A DNA stretch of 64,000 nt, taken from positions 16,734,506-16,798,505 of the forward strand of contig OZ007571.1 in assembly GCA_963931925.1 (NCBI GenBank), read 5' to 3'. Source of the stretch: Onchidella celtica (lineage: Eukaryota > Mollusca > Gastropoda > Systellommatophora > Onchidiidae). Position numbers and translations under genes: made by a program. The notes beneath the pieces are model-generated. The model saw nothing but the letters and a program-made list of their open reading frames with translations, was not told the origin of the DNA and did not search any database. This document shows, piece by piece, positions 1-15,100 of the stretch. How positions within the stretch are numbered: the stretch's first letter is position 1; the number at the start of each line of letters is the position of its first letter.

Positions 1-186
1 TTCTTCAGATGTTAGTACAACATTTTCAACAGCCACCTTTGGTTTAGAATGAGCAGGGGACATGCTGGGTGAAGCTCCCACTTCTGATGGACCATTAGGC
101 AACACTGGACTAACATTGTTCTCTGCAGGCTTTGAATTACTGGCAGATGCATCATTTGATAACCAGAATGACAGATCATCTCCACT
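1..186 (-). CDS. AP3D1: AP3D1 exon 25, start of the ear region (runs off the window)
   Basis: A CAG acceptor just above 186 opens a frame reading SGDDLSFWLSNDASASNSKP, followed by a Pro/Ser-rich stretch, to the window edge. It is in phase with exon 24. This exon carries the conserved DDLSFWLS-like segment before the ear. The remaining ear/appendage exons and the stop codon lie to the left of the window. Confidence 0.85.
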
Positions 187-3100
187 CTGTAATATATCAT
201 ACATGTTAATATTATTTTCATGTCTCCAGACTGAAACACATATGTATATATGCAAACATTGGGACAACCTCGTTTGGAAATGAATGGAAAAATTCTCAAC
301 AAGAACTGTCATATGCACATAATGTATACAAATTTAAGTTTATATACAGCAGACAACGGTTAAACCAAAATCGGCGGGATCACAGGTTTGTTTTCGGTTT
401 AGAAAGAGTTTTGGTTTACCGATAGGAGGCCTGAAAAATGCCAGTTTCAAGAGAGGTAGCCCAAATCACTATCAAAGATGACAAATGTAACTGCATTTAA
501 GCAAAAGAGACCAACATGACCTCTGTTGCTCTGCGTTTTGACTGAGAATAAGGATGGATGATTGCTCAGGCCTAGGGACACACGAAGCATGGATATGCGG
601 GCGAATGTGGGCTAACTCTCAGAGTAGAGAGACATGAGTATGGACGGACAGCACAGAACTTCTGTCCTGTGGATCTTGTTATCTTTGCCACACACGATGC
701 CGTGAACTACACCGTATTGTCTTTCCGATGTCATACATGTTACATGAAAGGTCACCCGCGATGCACTTAACATCTTGCCTGCTGCTGTCTGATTTCAGAC
801 CAGCGAGGTTATAGGCCTCCCTCTCCCCCTACCCCTGTAGTGCTGTCGCTCACATGTAGGCCTATACGACCTGGCAGAATAAAGCATGCTCTGTTCAGGA
901 TTTTTTTTTTCGGAAGGGGAGGTGTGGGGGCTGTGGCGGCGGATGATACAGTAACTTGTCTCGGCCTATGGCAAAAATCACAATGGACTGGCCCCACTGA
1001 ATCCAGCAACTTTCTTTTCGGTTTAACGGTAGGGCTATTTCGGTTTAGTGCTAGTTTGTTAACAAAGATAAAGAGGAAAAAAATCGGGGATTCCTATTTT
1101 CTTTCGGTTTACCGCTATTTTTGGTTTATCCATTTTCAGTTTAACGATTCTCCACTGTACTACAATAAAGACAATATAAATACAGTGTCCTAGAGCTGCA
1201 ATACTACTATATACTAGTTATGAATTTACATAAAATCAGATCTTAAAACCTCAAAAATTGTGAATTTAATGAAGTACAACAGCTATCAGTTGACAAAAAG
1301 TACGATTTTGTGCAGGAATAACTTTGCACATGGAGTGGCTTTTCAATTCTTCCTGGGTCACTTTACAATCTGGAAATGCCATCACAGTTTTAGACATTTA
1401 TGTGAAAGAATGAACCCCCCCCCCAAAAAAAGCAGATAATAATAGTAAAAGCCCAGATCCATCAAACCGGTATTCTTCAATAAAGAGCATCTAATGTTCT
1501 CTACATAAATTTGTACTTCAGTGGGGAGGTTTGTTCAATTTTCAGGAGGAGAGGTTTGTTTGGCTCTCAGGATAGACAGAAAAGCTTACAGCTATTTTGT
1601 AGCCTTCCTCCAGCAAAAGTATTTGACATTTACTGCTCCCCTCCCCCATATTTAAAAAGATTAGATTTTAGAGTGCTTTACACTGCTAGTTTATTTCATA
1701 AACTTAAAAAATATAATCAAACAATGAAACTGGAAGCTTGACAATAAACAAACAGCTCCATAACCTCTTCGGGTGGTGCCTTTTGAACATTTTCACTCTC
1801 TGCTTCTTCCACATCTGCGGCAGGTATGGTGTCTCCTATTGCTTCTGGTTCCTCTATGGATTCTGCGATCAGTAACGACGGTGCATTATCCGTGCCCTCC
1901 GACTTCTTACGTTTCTTTTTGTCCTTCTGAAATAAACCCAACAGGTGAATGAACGGGACCTCAGCTCTCACATTTGCAATGCTCTTTCAGCACTGGTACC
2001 AATCAAGCTGCAGAAAACAGCATTAAGATGTTAGGTTTTCTTCCCACATTTCTGCCATCATTTGGTCATTACCGACTGCAACTCAATGTTTCAGAAAGCT
2101 GTGAGTCACTTGTTTGCTTGTCTCCAAAGAAACTTCAAAATATCTTTATTAACAAAATCGATTAATAAAATACAATATTTCCTCCATTAATGCTTCTGCT
2201 GTTCAGAAAGTGATATAATGGGATTGCTTAGCACATAAGCAGAGATACATAATAGATCCTCTGGTGGAAATATCACAGATATCTACATAGGACATCTCTT
2301 CATCTGTCAATGGTATTATTTCTTGCATTTTCTAACAAGTAAGATCAGGTCAGTTAGAAAATTCACATTTGAACTAATTGAATAATACATCTCAAGAATC
2401 GCAATGCAGATCTCAACTAAAAATTAACATAGCCCCTCCCAAAAAATAATAATCAAAATATAACGGCTGTTTGCCCATTACGAATCATGGTTAACCACCT
2501 AGTTATATTCTAGTTTCTACAGACAGTGTTTCTTTTTCATTCATACCTTTCCTTTCTTATCTTTCTCTTTCTCCTTCTTTCCCTTCTCTTTTTTGTGCTT
2601 CTTTTTTTGCTTCTCCTGCTGCTGCTCCTCTGGTTCACCATTTTTGCCTTCAGCTGAGTCCATGACTATATGGTGGGTCCTCACAGGCAAGACTTCATCA
2701 GCTCTCAGAGGTCTGGTGGAGAGAAAAAAAAATACTTACAGAACATGTCAAAGGTGAAAATGAATTTTACTGGCAACCTGCACTAGCCGTTAAATAATCA
2801 TTAATGGATGAATTTTGTTTTAAACCTTAACAGCCAGTGTGACTTGTGCCATTACTTGACAAGAACTCACATTTTCTTGGTTAATTGGTGAATGGTAAAG
2901 TGGACGATGAATGATCCACGTGACACAAGGCTAAACCTGTTCATATGTGCATGTAAGGCATCTGCGATTAATGAGTTTGTCATATCAATTAACAGTGATG
3001 ATACTTTTAATTTGGACATAAACATGTAAATACAAGACATCATTATCAATATGTCTAACTACTTTATGGAATACAGAAATACAAAGACTACATCTCAGTC

Positions 3101-6100
3101 ATGTTTAAGGTGACATACATTTGTTAAAAACTGTAAACAACTTACTCATCCAGATTGATATCCAATGCCTTGTATGCCTGATTTTTACTGGCATCATCCT
3201 CATTATCTGACACTTCAATGCCCTGAGGAAATGTATGAAAATGGTAAAGTGACTAAATGTGCACCCTGGGACACAGAATACTGAGATGAACCATTCCCTC
3301 TCCCACTATATCCACAAATTGCGTGCGTATATGTAAGGTAAGTACTACTCTTTTCCATTCAGTTACGAAGGAATGTCGCACAAATCATTGCACTGTTGAA
3401 ATCGACGATACTTGCGCAAGTTGACGGATGGAATATGTTGAATTGATTCATCTCGGTATCCTATGTCTTGGGTACAATATGGCAGCTTAAAAAATGGCAA
3501 ACGGTTACAAACACAAAATTTCTGCTCACTGTTTTCAAGTGAACGGCTACAACATAATTTGGAAATGCTCTCTTACTTGAAAATGGCGTATCTTTCAATC
3601 CTTCATGATGAAAATATCACATATTCATTTTAAATTATAACTACTTCAATAGAAGATAAGATTTACTGTCTGAACATTAATTAAGCATTAAATGTCAAAC
3701 TTTATTCAGTTCAGTAATTTGTCGCATACAGGATATTCCAAGTTTTGTTAACTACACTCTGATGTTGTCTGACAGCAGGCATGTTTGTGCCTCACCTCCG
3801 GAGCATCAACAACTGTGCTCACAGCATGAGCAACTGGCACATCATCCTCATCTGACTCCACTTTGTGTTTGCCTTTTCCCTTCTTTTTCTTCTTCTTCCC
3901 CTTTTCCTTCTTGCCTTTCTTTGCATGTTCAGCTTGCTGCTGCAACAACATGTACTTATCCGATGATGAGATGCCTGTCAGAAAAGAGAATTCTTTGGAT
4001 ATTTAATGCAGCTTAAAATTCCACTTCAAAATTAGTCCCGGGGACAAGGTGGTCTAGAGGCAAGGTGCTCGCCTCTCATGCCAAGGGTCCCGGGTTCTAA
4101 ACCTGGGCAGTGCAGGCATGTTGGAAAGTGGATTTTTCTCATATTTTCAAGTCCCTGGTCCTATTGGGGGGTAGGATCGAGTAGTTCTTGGAAATTGGAT
4201 TTTTCTCATATTTTCAAGTCCCTGGTCCTATTGGGGGGTAGGATCGAGTACCTAGTCTTCTCGGATAAGGACGAAAAAATTCGGAGGGCCCGTGTGCACG
4301 TTAAAGATACCTTGGCAGTTGGAAATCGTAAAGAGCAGGCCGAAAGGCCGCTGCCCGGGCAAAATTGAAATTAATAGATTAAAATTTATCCATATTATCT
4401 CCCCCCCCCCCCCCACCCCCCCCGCCAGAACAAGAAATAATAAAACAAGTAAAGTGAGGTGTAAATGCCAAGGGCAGCGAACCTCCTAAAATAAAGACCT
4501 CAAATCACTTCAAAATTAGAAACTTTGATCAAAAGACCCTTATTCTTCCTTGCCATCTTCTAGACAAGCACCCCCCATTTATTAACTTCCGTGCTGTCAT
4601 AACTGATCAGCACTCTTTCTGAAAGAAAATAAAATTTTAAGACAGCAAAGTTAAAAATGGCAATTTGGATCCCTAAATGACAACTGGGACATTTTCATCT
4701 GCCAATACCAAGATTCAATTACAACAAATCTTACTTATAACAATAAGCTTTTTTGAGCAAGTTTTACCATTCAGTTATTAACCCTCATCCTGCGCGGGGC
4801 GGCAATAGTTGGTATTGACTTGCATGCGCTCACGCCGCACGGGCGGCAAAAGTCGCCCAGGTCAAGCTGGCCGCGCCACGCGCAAGCCCTATTTTCAGGC
4901 GTCGGGTCACTGACCTTTTTGAGATGTAACCACCGTGTTACTGTTCACTGTATCTCTTCTAAATCAAATGCATTGTGACATGGACATGTTAACCAGTGAA
5001 CCACTGGTCAGAATCACAAAGACTAAGCTTTCAAAGGCTCTCCCCACACTTTCAAAAGATGTAACATCGACATGCGAACTGTTGCTCAACAAATTTGCAA
5101 TATTATCTCATTTTCTCACAAGCTGACCACCATCTGGAGTTGTCTGTATCTAAGAACCAATCAGAAACAAGCTCTGAAATAATCTTTGCCCCAAATGCCC
5201 ACATTGGTTTATTAGTATGTGTCAATCAGGATGAAACCATTTGTGTAGGGCTTGGGAGGGCGTGGCTAGTTATCATGCTTCGTTCTCACGAAAACTACAG
5301 CTGTCAGTTTGGAATCATAAGTCAGATCATTGGTTAGAGACTGACAGACTAAGGTTTTGCTGGTTAATTCATTATCAAGCGTGATAAGGCATAGCAGCGA
5401 ATGTTTTCATACCGATCAATAAAAACCGAACCACGTGGACAGCGTAAGTGGTCATCGTCTAGCGGCACGGGTCAGTGGCCGCAGATAAGATTCTCCGTGA
5501 GTAAGGTCACTGACGGGGCAGCGGGCTTTACGGGTAGCGCGCAGGGTATGGGTTAACAAACTATTATTCCCTCTTATCTGCAATCTTTGTAACAATAACA
5601 AATGAGAAAATTATGCCCAGGCTTCTGAACCAATGGGAACAGTTCAATGTAAAAGATTAAGGGTCGTTTTACTTTAATGTATTCCTTCTTCAAACACATC
5701 TCCATGTTAAGTGACTAGAAATTACAACAAAAATTAAAATAAAATATTTTACAGTACCTGCTGATCTCTACCATAAATATCTTGAATAATGTAATTAAAT
5801 AGTAAATAAGGCCCCTCTACTCCAGAGCTGAAAATGCGGTCAAAAATGTTATCCCGGACTTAACAAGTTCTTGACAGGTTTGTGTGAATCTTTTTGACAG
5901 AGCTGGAGAAACCTGACGACATCTTTTACACTGATTCTTAAGCAGCCTGATCAGTCCAACCTATTTCAATGCAATACTACGTCATAATCAACAAGTGTTT
6001 GTACAGCACAGAATTTGACAAAAGGCAGTTATTTTGTCAATTTACAATTTCTGTATGATTTAAACAGTAAAGTGTTCAAATGTTCAATTTGGTGATAAAA

Positions 6101-9100
6101 TGAAAGTCTCACCAGGAACATGAAGTGGAATGGACAAATCAATCTCAGCAACTGGAATGTCTGTGGTATCCAATGAATCCTTGTTCTTACTTCTCTTCTT
6201 ACTCTTCCCATCGTCTTTCAGGTAGTGAGGGTTGTGCTCCACCTCTGTTTTCCTCATTTCCCTCCTCTGTTCAAATAAAATTCACAACAAATTGAGAATG
6301 AATAACCTTAGTGTGTTTAAATGTATTTCTTCTGATGCCCCTTATATGTTTCACAATTTCTGAGACAGGGCTTGTATTTGCATGTTATTCGGGAAATTTT
6401 CATCTTTCCTGCTGTTATTCTTAGAATAGTTTTCTCAATAATGCTCCCCACTGGCAAACATAAAGTTCCCCTGTCTCTCTGAATCTCAGATCAAATCACT
6501 GGTAAAGATGATTGTCTGAGCTTGTTCTTTCTTTTCAGCAAACCCTCATAAAGACTGTTTTCTTCTAAAATGCTCCTATTTTTAGTTCAATTTTTTAGGA
6601 AACTCTTCTTCTATAAAAAAATTAGTCTTCACTTCTATTTCTCACAACAGAACTGCATTTCATTCTGTTAAAAAAATTTCTGAGCTTTATCATGGTGTTT
6701 GGAACATTAAGTTAATATATTAAGTATGTGATTACAAATGCTCACCCTCTCAAGTTCCTCTTCTGTGGGTTCGTATGTTTTTCTTGCGTCTTCTCCATAC
6801 TGATATGAAGATCTGAAAGAAGAATTGGTGTACAGGAGCTTACACCTGCTGAAAACTGCCATACATGCAGAGCAGGGACATATTTTGACCGGTTTCACAT
6901 TGTACTCTGAGCACAGTTCCATTAATCCAAGCAGAAATGCAGTCCACAATAATGAATAGCTTGCAAACTGCAGGAACACAATTTAAATTGGCTGCTTTAT
7001 ACCATGAAAATCATTGTCTTTTCACTATGAACTCCTTTGCAATTCTCACCTCAAAAGCTTTTTTCTTCTTTATTTGAAAGTATTTTTATTGCATACACTT
7101 TACTGCATCATTCATGCACCCCATTTCTTTTCTGCCTGTTACATTTCATAAAAATCCATTACATTTCCACAACACCTATTCTGATTAAGACACAATAGCA
7201 GTGAGCAAAGCGATCCTTTCTGCTCTTTGTTATGCAGATAAATTCTCTTACCTATGCTGATCATCTCCAGTCAGGAAAAATGCATTCACTGTCACTTCCT
7301 CATCTGAACTGTCCTCTGGTGGCTCACTTATCCATTTATCCAAATCTAGCCTGAGGATAAAGACAAAATTCCATTAATTCAGAATGTCATTCCATGGTGC
7401 AAATACATGATTTTAAGTAAAGCATAAAATTTTTCTCTGTCTTAGTTATTAATTTAAGTTTCAAGAACAAATTGACACTGAAAGACTAAAAAAACATGTG
7501 TATTTTTTATGTGTTTAATCTTTTACATTTCTTGAAACTTTAAGTAATCTTATTTCAGTTTTATCTGAAATCATGCATTTCTATGTATGCAGATTAAAAC
7601 AAAAGAATGTTTCCCTTAAAAAAAATTACATTAGCCTTCAGGCAGAATTAGAAAAAGAAAATAACACTTTAAGACAGCTTAATAAGACAAAAAGAAAGAA
7701 CTAACTGCCCAATCTTACAGAAGCAATAATCATGTCTTATTTATGAGAAATCTCCTTGCACAAGCATGAGCACTGACACTGCCATTATAGATAAGACCCA
7801 AACAGAAAGAAACAAAAACAACAACAGCAAACCAATGTTCAGGTTGTGCATATTTTCAAGTTTTTCAGGTTTATGTAGGATGGCCTGTATTACATACATT
7901 AGACCATGCACCCCTCTCAAACTAATTCTAAAAAATTCCCCTGAATTTAACTTCAAATTGTCAATGAACTTTTACCCCTCTGGAACTGGTACTTTGCGCT
8001 GGGCCTTTGTGGCTACAGGGTTAAGCTCTCCAGCATACAGGCCCTCCACTTCATCTGCAACTGCTGCTCCTTTTCCTTCCAGCTTGACAATGTACTTGAC
8101 AATCTGCAGGATACTGCATGCCTGATAAAATATGCGAACAGGAAACAAAAATGTATTACATGGCAAACAATATGTTTAGACATCATTGATGTCGTATTAT
8201 GCATATCCTTACATTATATGGAATGAAAGAAAATGAAAAAATGAAGGGGAACAATAAACTGCAATGTAAAATTAAGAATGGTTGTTCTGATGACTGAGCT
8301 AGAGAAGAAACTACATTTATTACATTTTTGTGGGGTAACATAATATGACATAAATGGAGATCCACTTAAACAAAAAAATGCATTGCGTTGATCAACACAC
8401 AGTTATTGCGATTCATCGAAAATGACAGCCTATTAGAAAAAAACAAACAAACAAATATCGCGAACTGCTCCGCTTACCCTCTCTTGAACCTCCAAATCCC
8501 CACTCTGCACGAAAACTGGCAATTTCTCCTGCAGGAGAGTATGCACTTCTTTCTTCAAATCCTCATCCTCCTTGGCTTCTGCGGCCTTCAAGATCTTGCC
8601 ATACAATTTCAGGATGTTTTGTACAAAGATTGACTGAATGTGGCCGGGCAGGGATGTGATCTTGGGTCTTAACATGGCCTCTAGTGTGGATTTTGGATTG
8701 TTTAAATGTCTGAAAATGACAAAGATGCGTATAGACAGATGAGCACAAAAATGTTTCAACATAACCATCTTCCTTGATCAAATATAGACTGATTAAAGGT
8801 ATGAAGCTTGTTGGATCACTACTAATTAACACAATGGAAAATAACAGTATTTGCACCTGACAACAAAATTTATAAACAACACCACAATTTTCTCAGCAGC
8901 TTTCTGAAATGGGGGCATACAAATCTCTCTAGGTAAAACTGTTTATCCACATCATGCAGACCTTTGTTCTTTTGTTATTAATGAAGTCCAAGCAGTTTAT
9001 ACTTGTCTTTGGACTCTTCCAGCCATGCTTTGAATATATGTATGTAGACAAGCAAACTTACTCTGAAAATTCTCCACATATCCATGCTGCAGCGTACAGA

Positions 9101-12100
9101 ACTTCACAAATACCATTTCGTTTTGAGTTGTTGGCTAAGATGTGGGAGTTTTCCAAAAGGATAGCCTGACAAAGACATAAACCAATAAATCAAATATGTG
9201 GGCAAAGCCACTGAATCTGAAAGGTCAGAGAAATCATCCAGATGTTGGATCAGAACATCGTGTGTCCGGCTTGATCATTCGTACTTTTCCAGTAACAAGT
9301 GGTACATTCCTGAATGCTTGTCAAATTCTTTATCACATGATCACCCAGGCCTCAAATCATAATAGTTGGCACAACAACAAAAAAAAAACACAAAAAAGAC
9401 ATCTTAGAGCTTTTCTTCTCCTAAAATTATATTACATTATTACAATGGCAGTGCCATTCAGACACAATTCATAATTATAATTCTGAATCTTCACTTGAAG
9501 GCGTTAAATTCTGTACTGAATAGGGCTACTTTCCACAGAAATTTTTTTTCTTTTAGAACGAGTAAAAGAAAATCTTAATGCGGCACATTTCCTGAATTTT
9601 GTAAGATTTTCAGAATAATCTACTGCTTAATCGTATTTCCGTCTCCATATCTTTTAAATACGATTGCTGGACAGAAATACAATATCTATTGTGAGCCCGG
9701 TCCTTTGAAAGATTTGTAGTAAGAAAACATTTCATGCATAAAAGATATAATGGTAGAATCACAGAGCTAAAGTTTTAACTCACAGATGTCCTTTGTCTCC
9801 TACATGCAATACAGCAAATAACTCTTTGTACTTACCATTTGAGATACCGCAAAATGACGTATTGCTTGAACACGAATAGCTACATCCAACATTTGATTGG
9901 CTATCAATTTTCCATGCTTGGTGCCTTCCATCCGGGTCAGTTCAACAAGAATACTGACGTACCTAGAATAATGAGTTATCAAATATAACACTATGAAATC
10001 AAGGCTTCAGAGTATATAAAAGCAACAGCCACTGAGCAACAAACTAGAAACCATACAAAAACAATAAAACTGCCACCTGCACTCACACTAAAAATCACAA
10101 AATGTTAACTAAAAGTGACTAACAATATAAATGTACACATTACAAACAATACATTAATTTACATCTTAATTGTGAGATTTTCAACCTTTGTCAATGACAA
10201 TCAAGCAGCACATGTTTTTCACAATCTCATATGAACTAAACCTGGATATACTTTTAAACCCCACAACTAATCAAAACAGTTATAAAAAAAACAAAAAAAC
10301 TGCCTAACGTTTTCAAAGACATGCTGAATTGAAGCAAATAACTTACCATTCAAAGTTTGTGACATACTGGTAGTTGGACTGACTACAGATCTCCACTGTT
10401 TTTGACAAAAGTTCATCTCTGTAATGTGATCCCTCAGCTTTGTCCATGTGAACCATCAATTTCTTTACAATCTCCATCAAGTTCTTCTTAGTTACCTGAA
10501 ATTGTAAAAAAAAAAATTTAACATACTGGGGGTTTCTCAATTAGACCAAATTAGTACAAACATGTTATTCCCATTTGTCAGACATTAGTTGCACAGCATG
10601 CAAATAATCAGTTCTGTTTGTAAAAAGCATGTGCATGGTTGCATGCATTGTAAATCAATGGAAATTTAGTAACTGGAGTGAAACGTGAATAAAACAGATA
10701 CAAAGTAAATGAATTTGATGATGAAAATAATTTTGTATTTGCATGTACGCCTAACAGATTCAGGTACATGTAATTACTTTACACATTTCCTGAATGAAAA
10801 ATAACTTTTCACATGTGAAGATGAGAGAATATAACTGAGCATAAATGGTGTCCAGACTAGCCCCATACCTCAGCCGTGTACTATACGAAACATTTTCGAA
10901 GATTTGGGCCAGGGACAGCCCACAGGACTTACCATGCCATAGAGAAGATCAAGAGCTCTGAGACGAATGGACTCATCCCTGTCATCCAGGCATTGCAAAA
11001 TGAGATCTTTGTGGCCTTGAACTGACTTTGGATGAGTTGACAAGATACGTGACATGGCCAAAAGGCCAAGATATTTCACTGAAATAAAGCAAACACTTTC
11101 TTTTAACTTTCTATGCAAAGGCACAACAATCCTCCTGAAACAAAGATATCTAGAGGATAGGTTTATTGTATGGTATCATTTTATTATTTTCGTTTTAGGT
11201 CAAGTTCACACAGAAAATGCTGCATTAGTTTTCAGAGGCTTTTAAATTTGAGATTAACAAAAGAAAAAAAAAAAAAATGACAGTATGAATCATGCCATGC
11301 CTACTTCAGCAAAAAAGAAAAGCACTGCAGTATTACAAAACAAATATTGATAAGACTATTACTGTGTTTTAGTTTTACACGGTGTCATGTGTTTTCAGTT
11401 CAAAAATGTTATATTATTCAATTATTTAATGCAGCTGAAAAATGCAGATGGAAAGTCTCTGGCAGTGCATGACACTATTATCGGTACAATCAAAAACTGA
11501 AATGCCACGTCACTTGTCAGGATGTACATATATATGTTCTGATTGGTTAAAACCAAACCAGCATCTCAATGTGATAACTATCTGATCTTCTGATACATGT
11601 TGCATATATCCAACTTGGCACAAAAGACTGACATTCCATATCTTCTGAAACAGTTTTTGAATATGATTGCATTGATTTCTTTCCATTTTGCAGGTATCTA
11701 CTTTTTTTTTGTGTGTGCATAAAATACAATTGACAGCTTTTTCAAGCGCACAAGATCAAGAGAACAGTCAGCATACTCACAGTTTTGATCTGAATCCTCG
11801 ATAAGGATGCGAAGTTTCTGAACACATAGCTGAGAAACACACAACACAGAGGAAAAATTAATAGTAGTTACGTCATGATGAGATCCTGACACTCATTTAT
11901 CAGATTTCCATATATATCAATAAATACAAGAAAGACATAAAATCCAAAGACGCACATAATAACTAATAAATACAGTCATGGTATATGTAAATAAGAATAT
12001 ACATCTTATACAAAATGTAGTTTGTGGACTTGAAACATGTAGGCTTGAATGCCATAAGCTTCAGTGCTTTTCTCACTGATTTTATTGCTTAAATAAGATT

Positions 12101-15100
12101 ACAAAATGGCCAGTTTCAATCAGAAACTTTAAAATTCAACTAAAAGAAACATTTTAGCCAGTCAAGGTTCAAAATCCAAGTACATCTCCATTGGCTTGTT
12201 GGCATCTTATAAACAACAATTGAAATCTGCCAAAGGAAAGAAAACAGAAATACCAAGAAGACAATTTACTCCATCCATCACCTGGATGAGCCACAGTGAC
12301 AGCATTAGGTGTAATTTTTGTTTTGTTTTTAGGTGGGGGCGCATTCTTTTCATTCTTAACATCAAGAAGTTGATAACAATCAGGTTATTTATAAAACAAC
12401 TGACCAATTTCTTTCCAAATGTCACACACAACAGCCTGAGTTACCTAATACTGAGACAGCACATTTAAATTACTCTATGTACCATTAAACATATAGCAGA
12501 CAACAAAGACCTCATCTCATTCCTTTAAATTATCTTTTGTTTTCTCTTGTGACCAAACATAAACATGCACACATATAAGGCAATCACAACTCAAATCTTA
12601 ATCTTAAAAAGTAAACCAGCAAGTCTATGAATGTTTCATTTGTATTTTCATAATATTTTCAAGCATTACAGGCTTTAGGAATTGATGGAATTAATCTGAC
12701 AGGATTACTTCTGTAATGGAAGCCTACTACGTTTCTCATGCGGAAATGTTACAACATGCTATGTTATTACTACTGAGAACTTTAAACAGAAAAAAATCTG
12801 AGGTTACACTGTTTATTATAATCTGTCTTTGTTTTTGTCACAGAGGACAGATTTTAACATTTTTCAACGACTAGTGCATACACTCTGTAAGCTTTGTACA
12901 GATAAGGGGCTTTTTCCATCTGCATGTAAAATGATGCACTGGACAGGTGATGCCCAACAAAAATAAATTCTGTTTCAGTATCTTGTCATTTTCATATATG
13001 AATCATGAAAATTCAGAGATTATTATATTATTATTTATTAACCTTCCATGTTTGCAAAGAGCAAACATTCCTGACAGACTGGAGATACAAATTCAGTTTT
13101 TTTGGTTTAAAAAAAAAATCAAAATAATACAATTCTGATATTTGTCATAGTAGGATGTCCCACTCTAAATTCTAGCGGGGCACTACGAAGGTCAGACAGC
13201 AACACTAAAAGAGTTTCCTGTTCTTACATTTATTCTGTCTATTTCTATAGAAGACACAGCAAAGAGTTGACAGTTCTTCGGCAAGAAAAGTATGCAAACT
13301 AAATTAGATCAGAGTCTAAAATGGTATAGGCTGTGACTGTGAGGTGAGAGAGAGAGAGAGAGAGAAAAAGACAGAAAGAGTAGTAACTGACACTAGATAG
13401 GGGGGAATGGGATGGAATATCAGGGGCTTGGGGCATCAACAGAAAATGACAGAAAAGGTGCATGTGAAGGACTTTGGGAGAGATGTTTTCCCCTCAGAAG
13501 TGCTAAGGCTCCCCTTTGTCCCCTGTGCTGAACGAATGTAAATCCGTGCAAACAAAAATTATGGGTGGTTTCCATTCGCAACTGCCTTTATCCCATGCAG
13601 AAGAAAATAATTTTTAGAGTGATCGAAAAAAAAAAAAAAAAGCTTTCCTATTCGATTTTGTCGAATCAGGGTTAGGTGAATATATATATATATGTCATGT
13701 GCAGCCAATGCTTCAAGTTCTTCAATGCCAAAGAGCATTTTGATAGATGAAAAAAAGCCTGGACTGATTTCCTTTCAGTCGTCGTAAACAGCTTTACTGA
13801 GCCACAGACATATTTAACACATATGCCATGCCCCTAGTCTAGATTTATACAGTTGAAAATAATTTAAGCAAACAAAATTCACTAACTCACACTCAATTAA
13901 GCAACTTGGATTCTACGATTCAGTTGATGAAAACAACCACAACTAACATACAAAGAGACATAACACCTTGGGTCATTTTAATGATTCATTCATGACAAGA
14001 CAAGGAACATTTCCATTACTGTCACTTTTAAGTTTCCATCAGTAATTACTGATAATAAATTATGATATTACTTTAATTGCTTGAAAATGAAACCTTTACA
14101 CTTGAGCACACTGAAGTTTGGGTCATCAATATCAAAGCATCATTCTGGACAAAGCTGCACCATATCACTACAGTAGCTGAACTACTGGAATACAAAACTA
14201 ATCCACCAATCCCCAGCATGGAGCATGACAGTGATCAGGCGGGTTAAACAAAAGAAAATCAGAAAAGAATATATGTATGCGCCAGCAAAAGAAAGAAAAA
14301 GAACAAACTAAATTGAAACTAAAATAAGGTGACAGGTCAACTTGGCAGGCTCTTAATCTCTGTACCATTTATCAATGTTCATGGGCATTATGTTTGTGTC
14401 AGTGCCTGTTGAATTTAATATGTCATATTAACCTTGAACTATAGCCAAATAAACCTAGAAAAACAAAACAAAACCATGCCTCTCTCTGTATTTGTTTTCT
14501 CTTTTCAGACTGACTTTATACCAACTAGGTAATTTACTATTGTAGTTCTGGTAACTTTTTTCCTTATCATGTGGTTGTGCTTATTAAAATCTGAATTCTT
14601 CATTGCAAACAAACCAAAAAAAAACAAACCCACAAACCCAACATTTATTACCCCACCAACTCTCACCAGTCTTATATGGTTTATTTTCTTTTTTGAAACT
14701 TAAATAGTTTTTGTTAAGTATCAGTGAATTCATATAGCTGCTGCATGCTGCCAAAGAGATCATGCATTCTTTTATCTTGTCTTTTTCACTTCTTGTGACT
14801 AACCTAGGGAATTATTTTTACATGCTAATTCTTCTTCCTCTTTATCCCATGCATACCCAAGCCTGCAGACCCAGTGTAGATACCAATCAATAAGGCACTG
14901 ACACACTGAAAACACCGTGTAACCACAATAACCAATTCAAAAGAAGGGGAACTAAAGAAAAACAGCATGATTAATTAGCACTGTGCGCCATGTGGGCACC
15001 TGTTGGCCACGAGACACACAAGTTGATGGCATACATATGGTACAGTAATTTTACCCAAAGCCATAAAAACATAAACCTGTCTCCACATCAAGCACAGATG

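Noticed and set aside
4039-4110. Functional tRNA gene
   Set aside because: The tRNA-like part lacks a convincing acceptor stem and continues into a SINE body with a target duplication around the whole unit.
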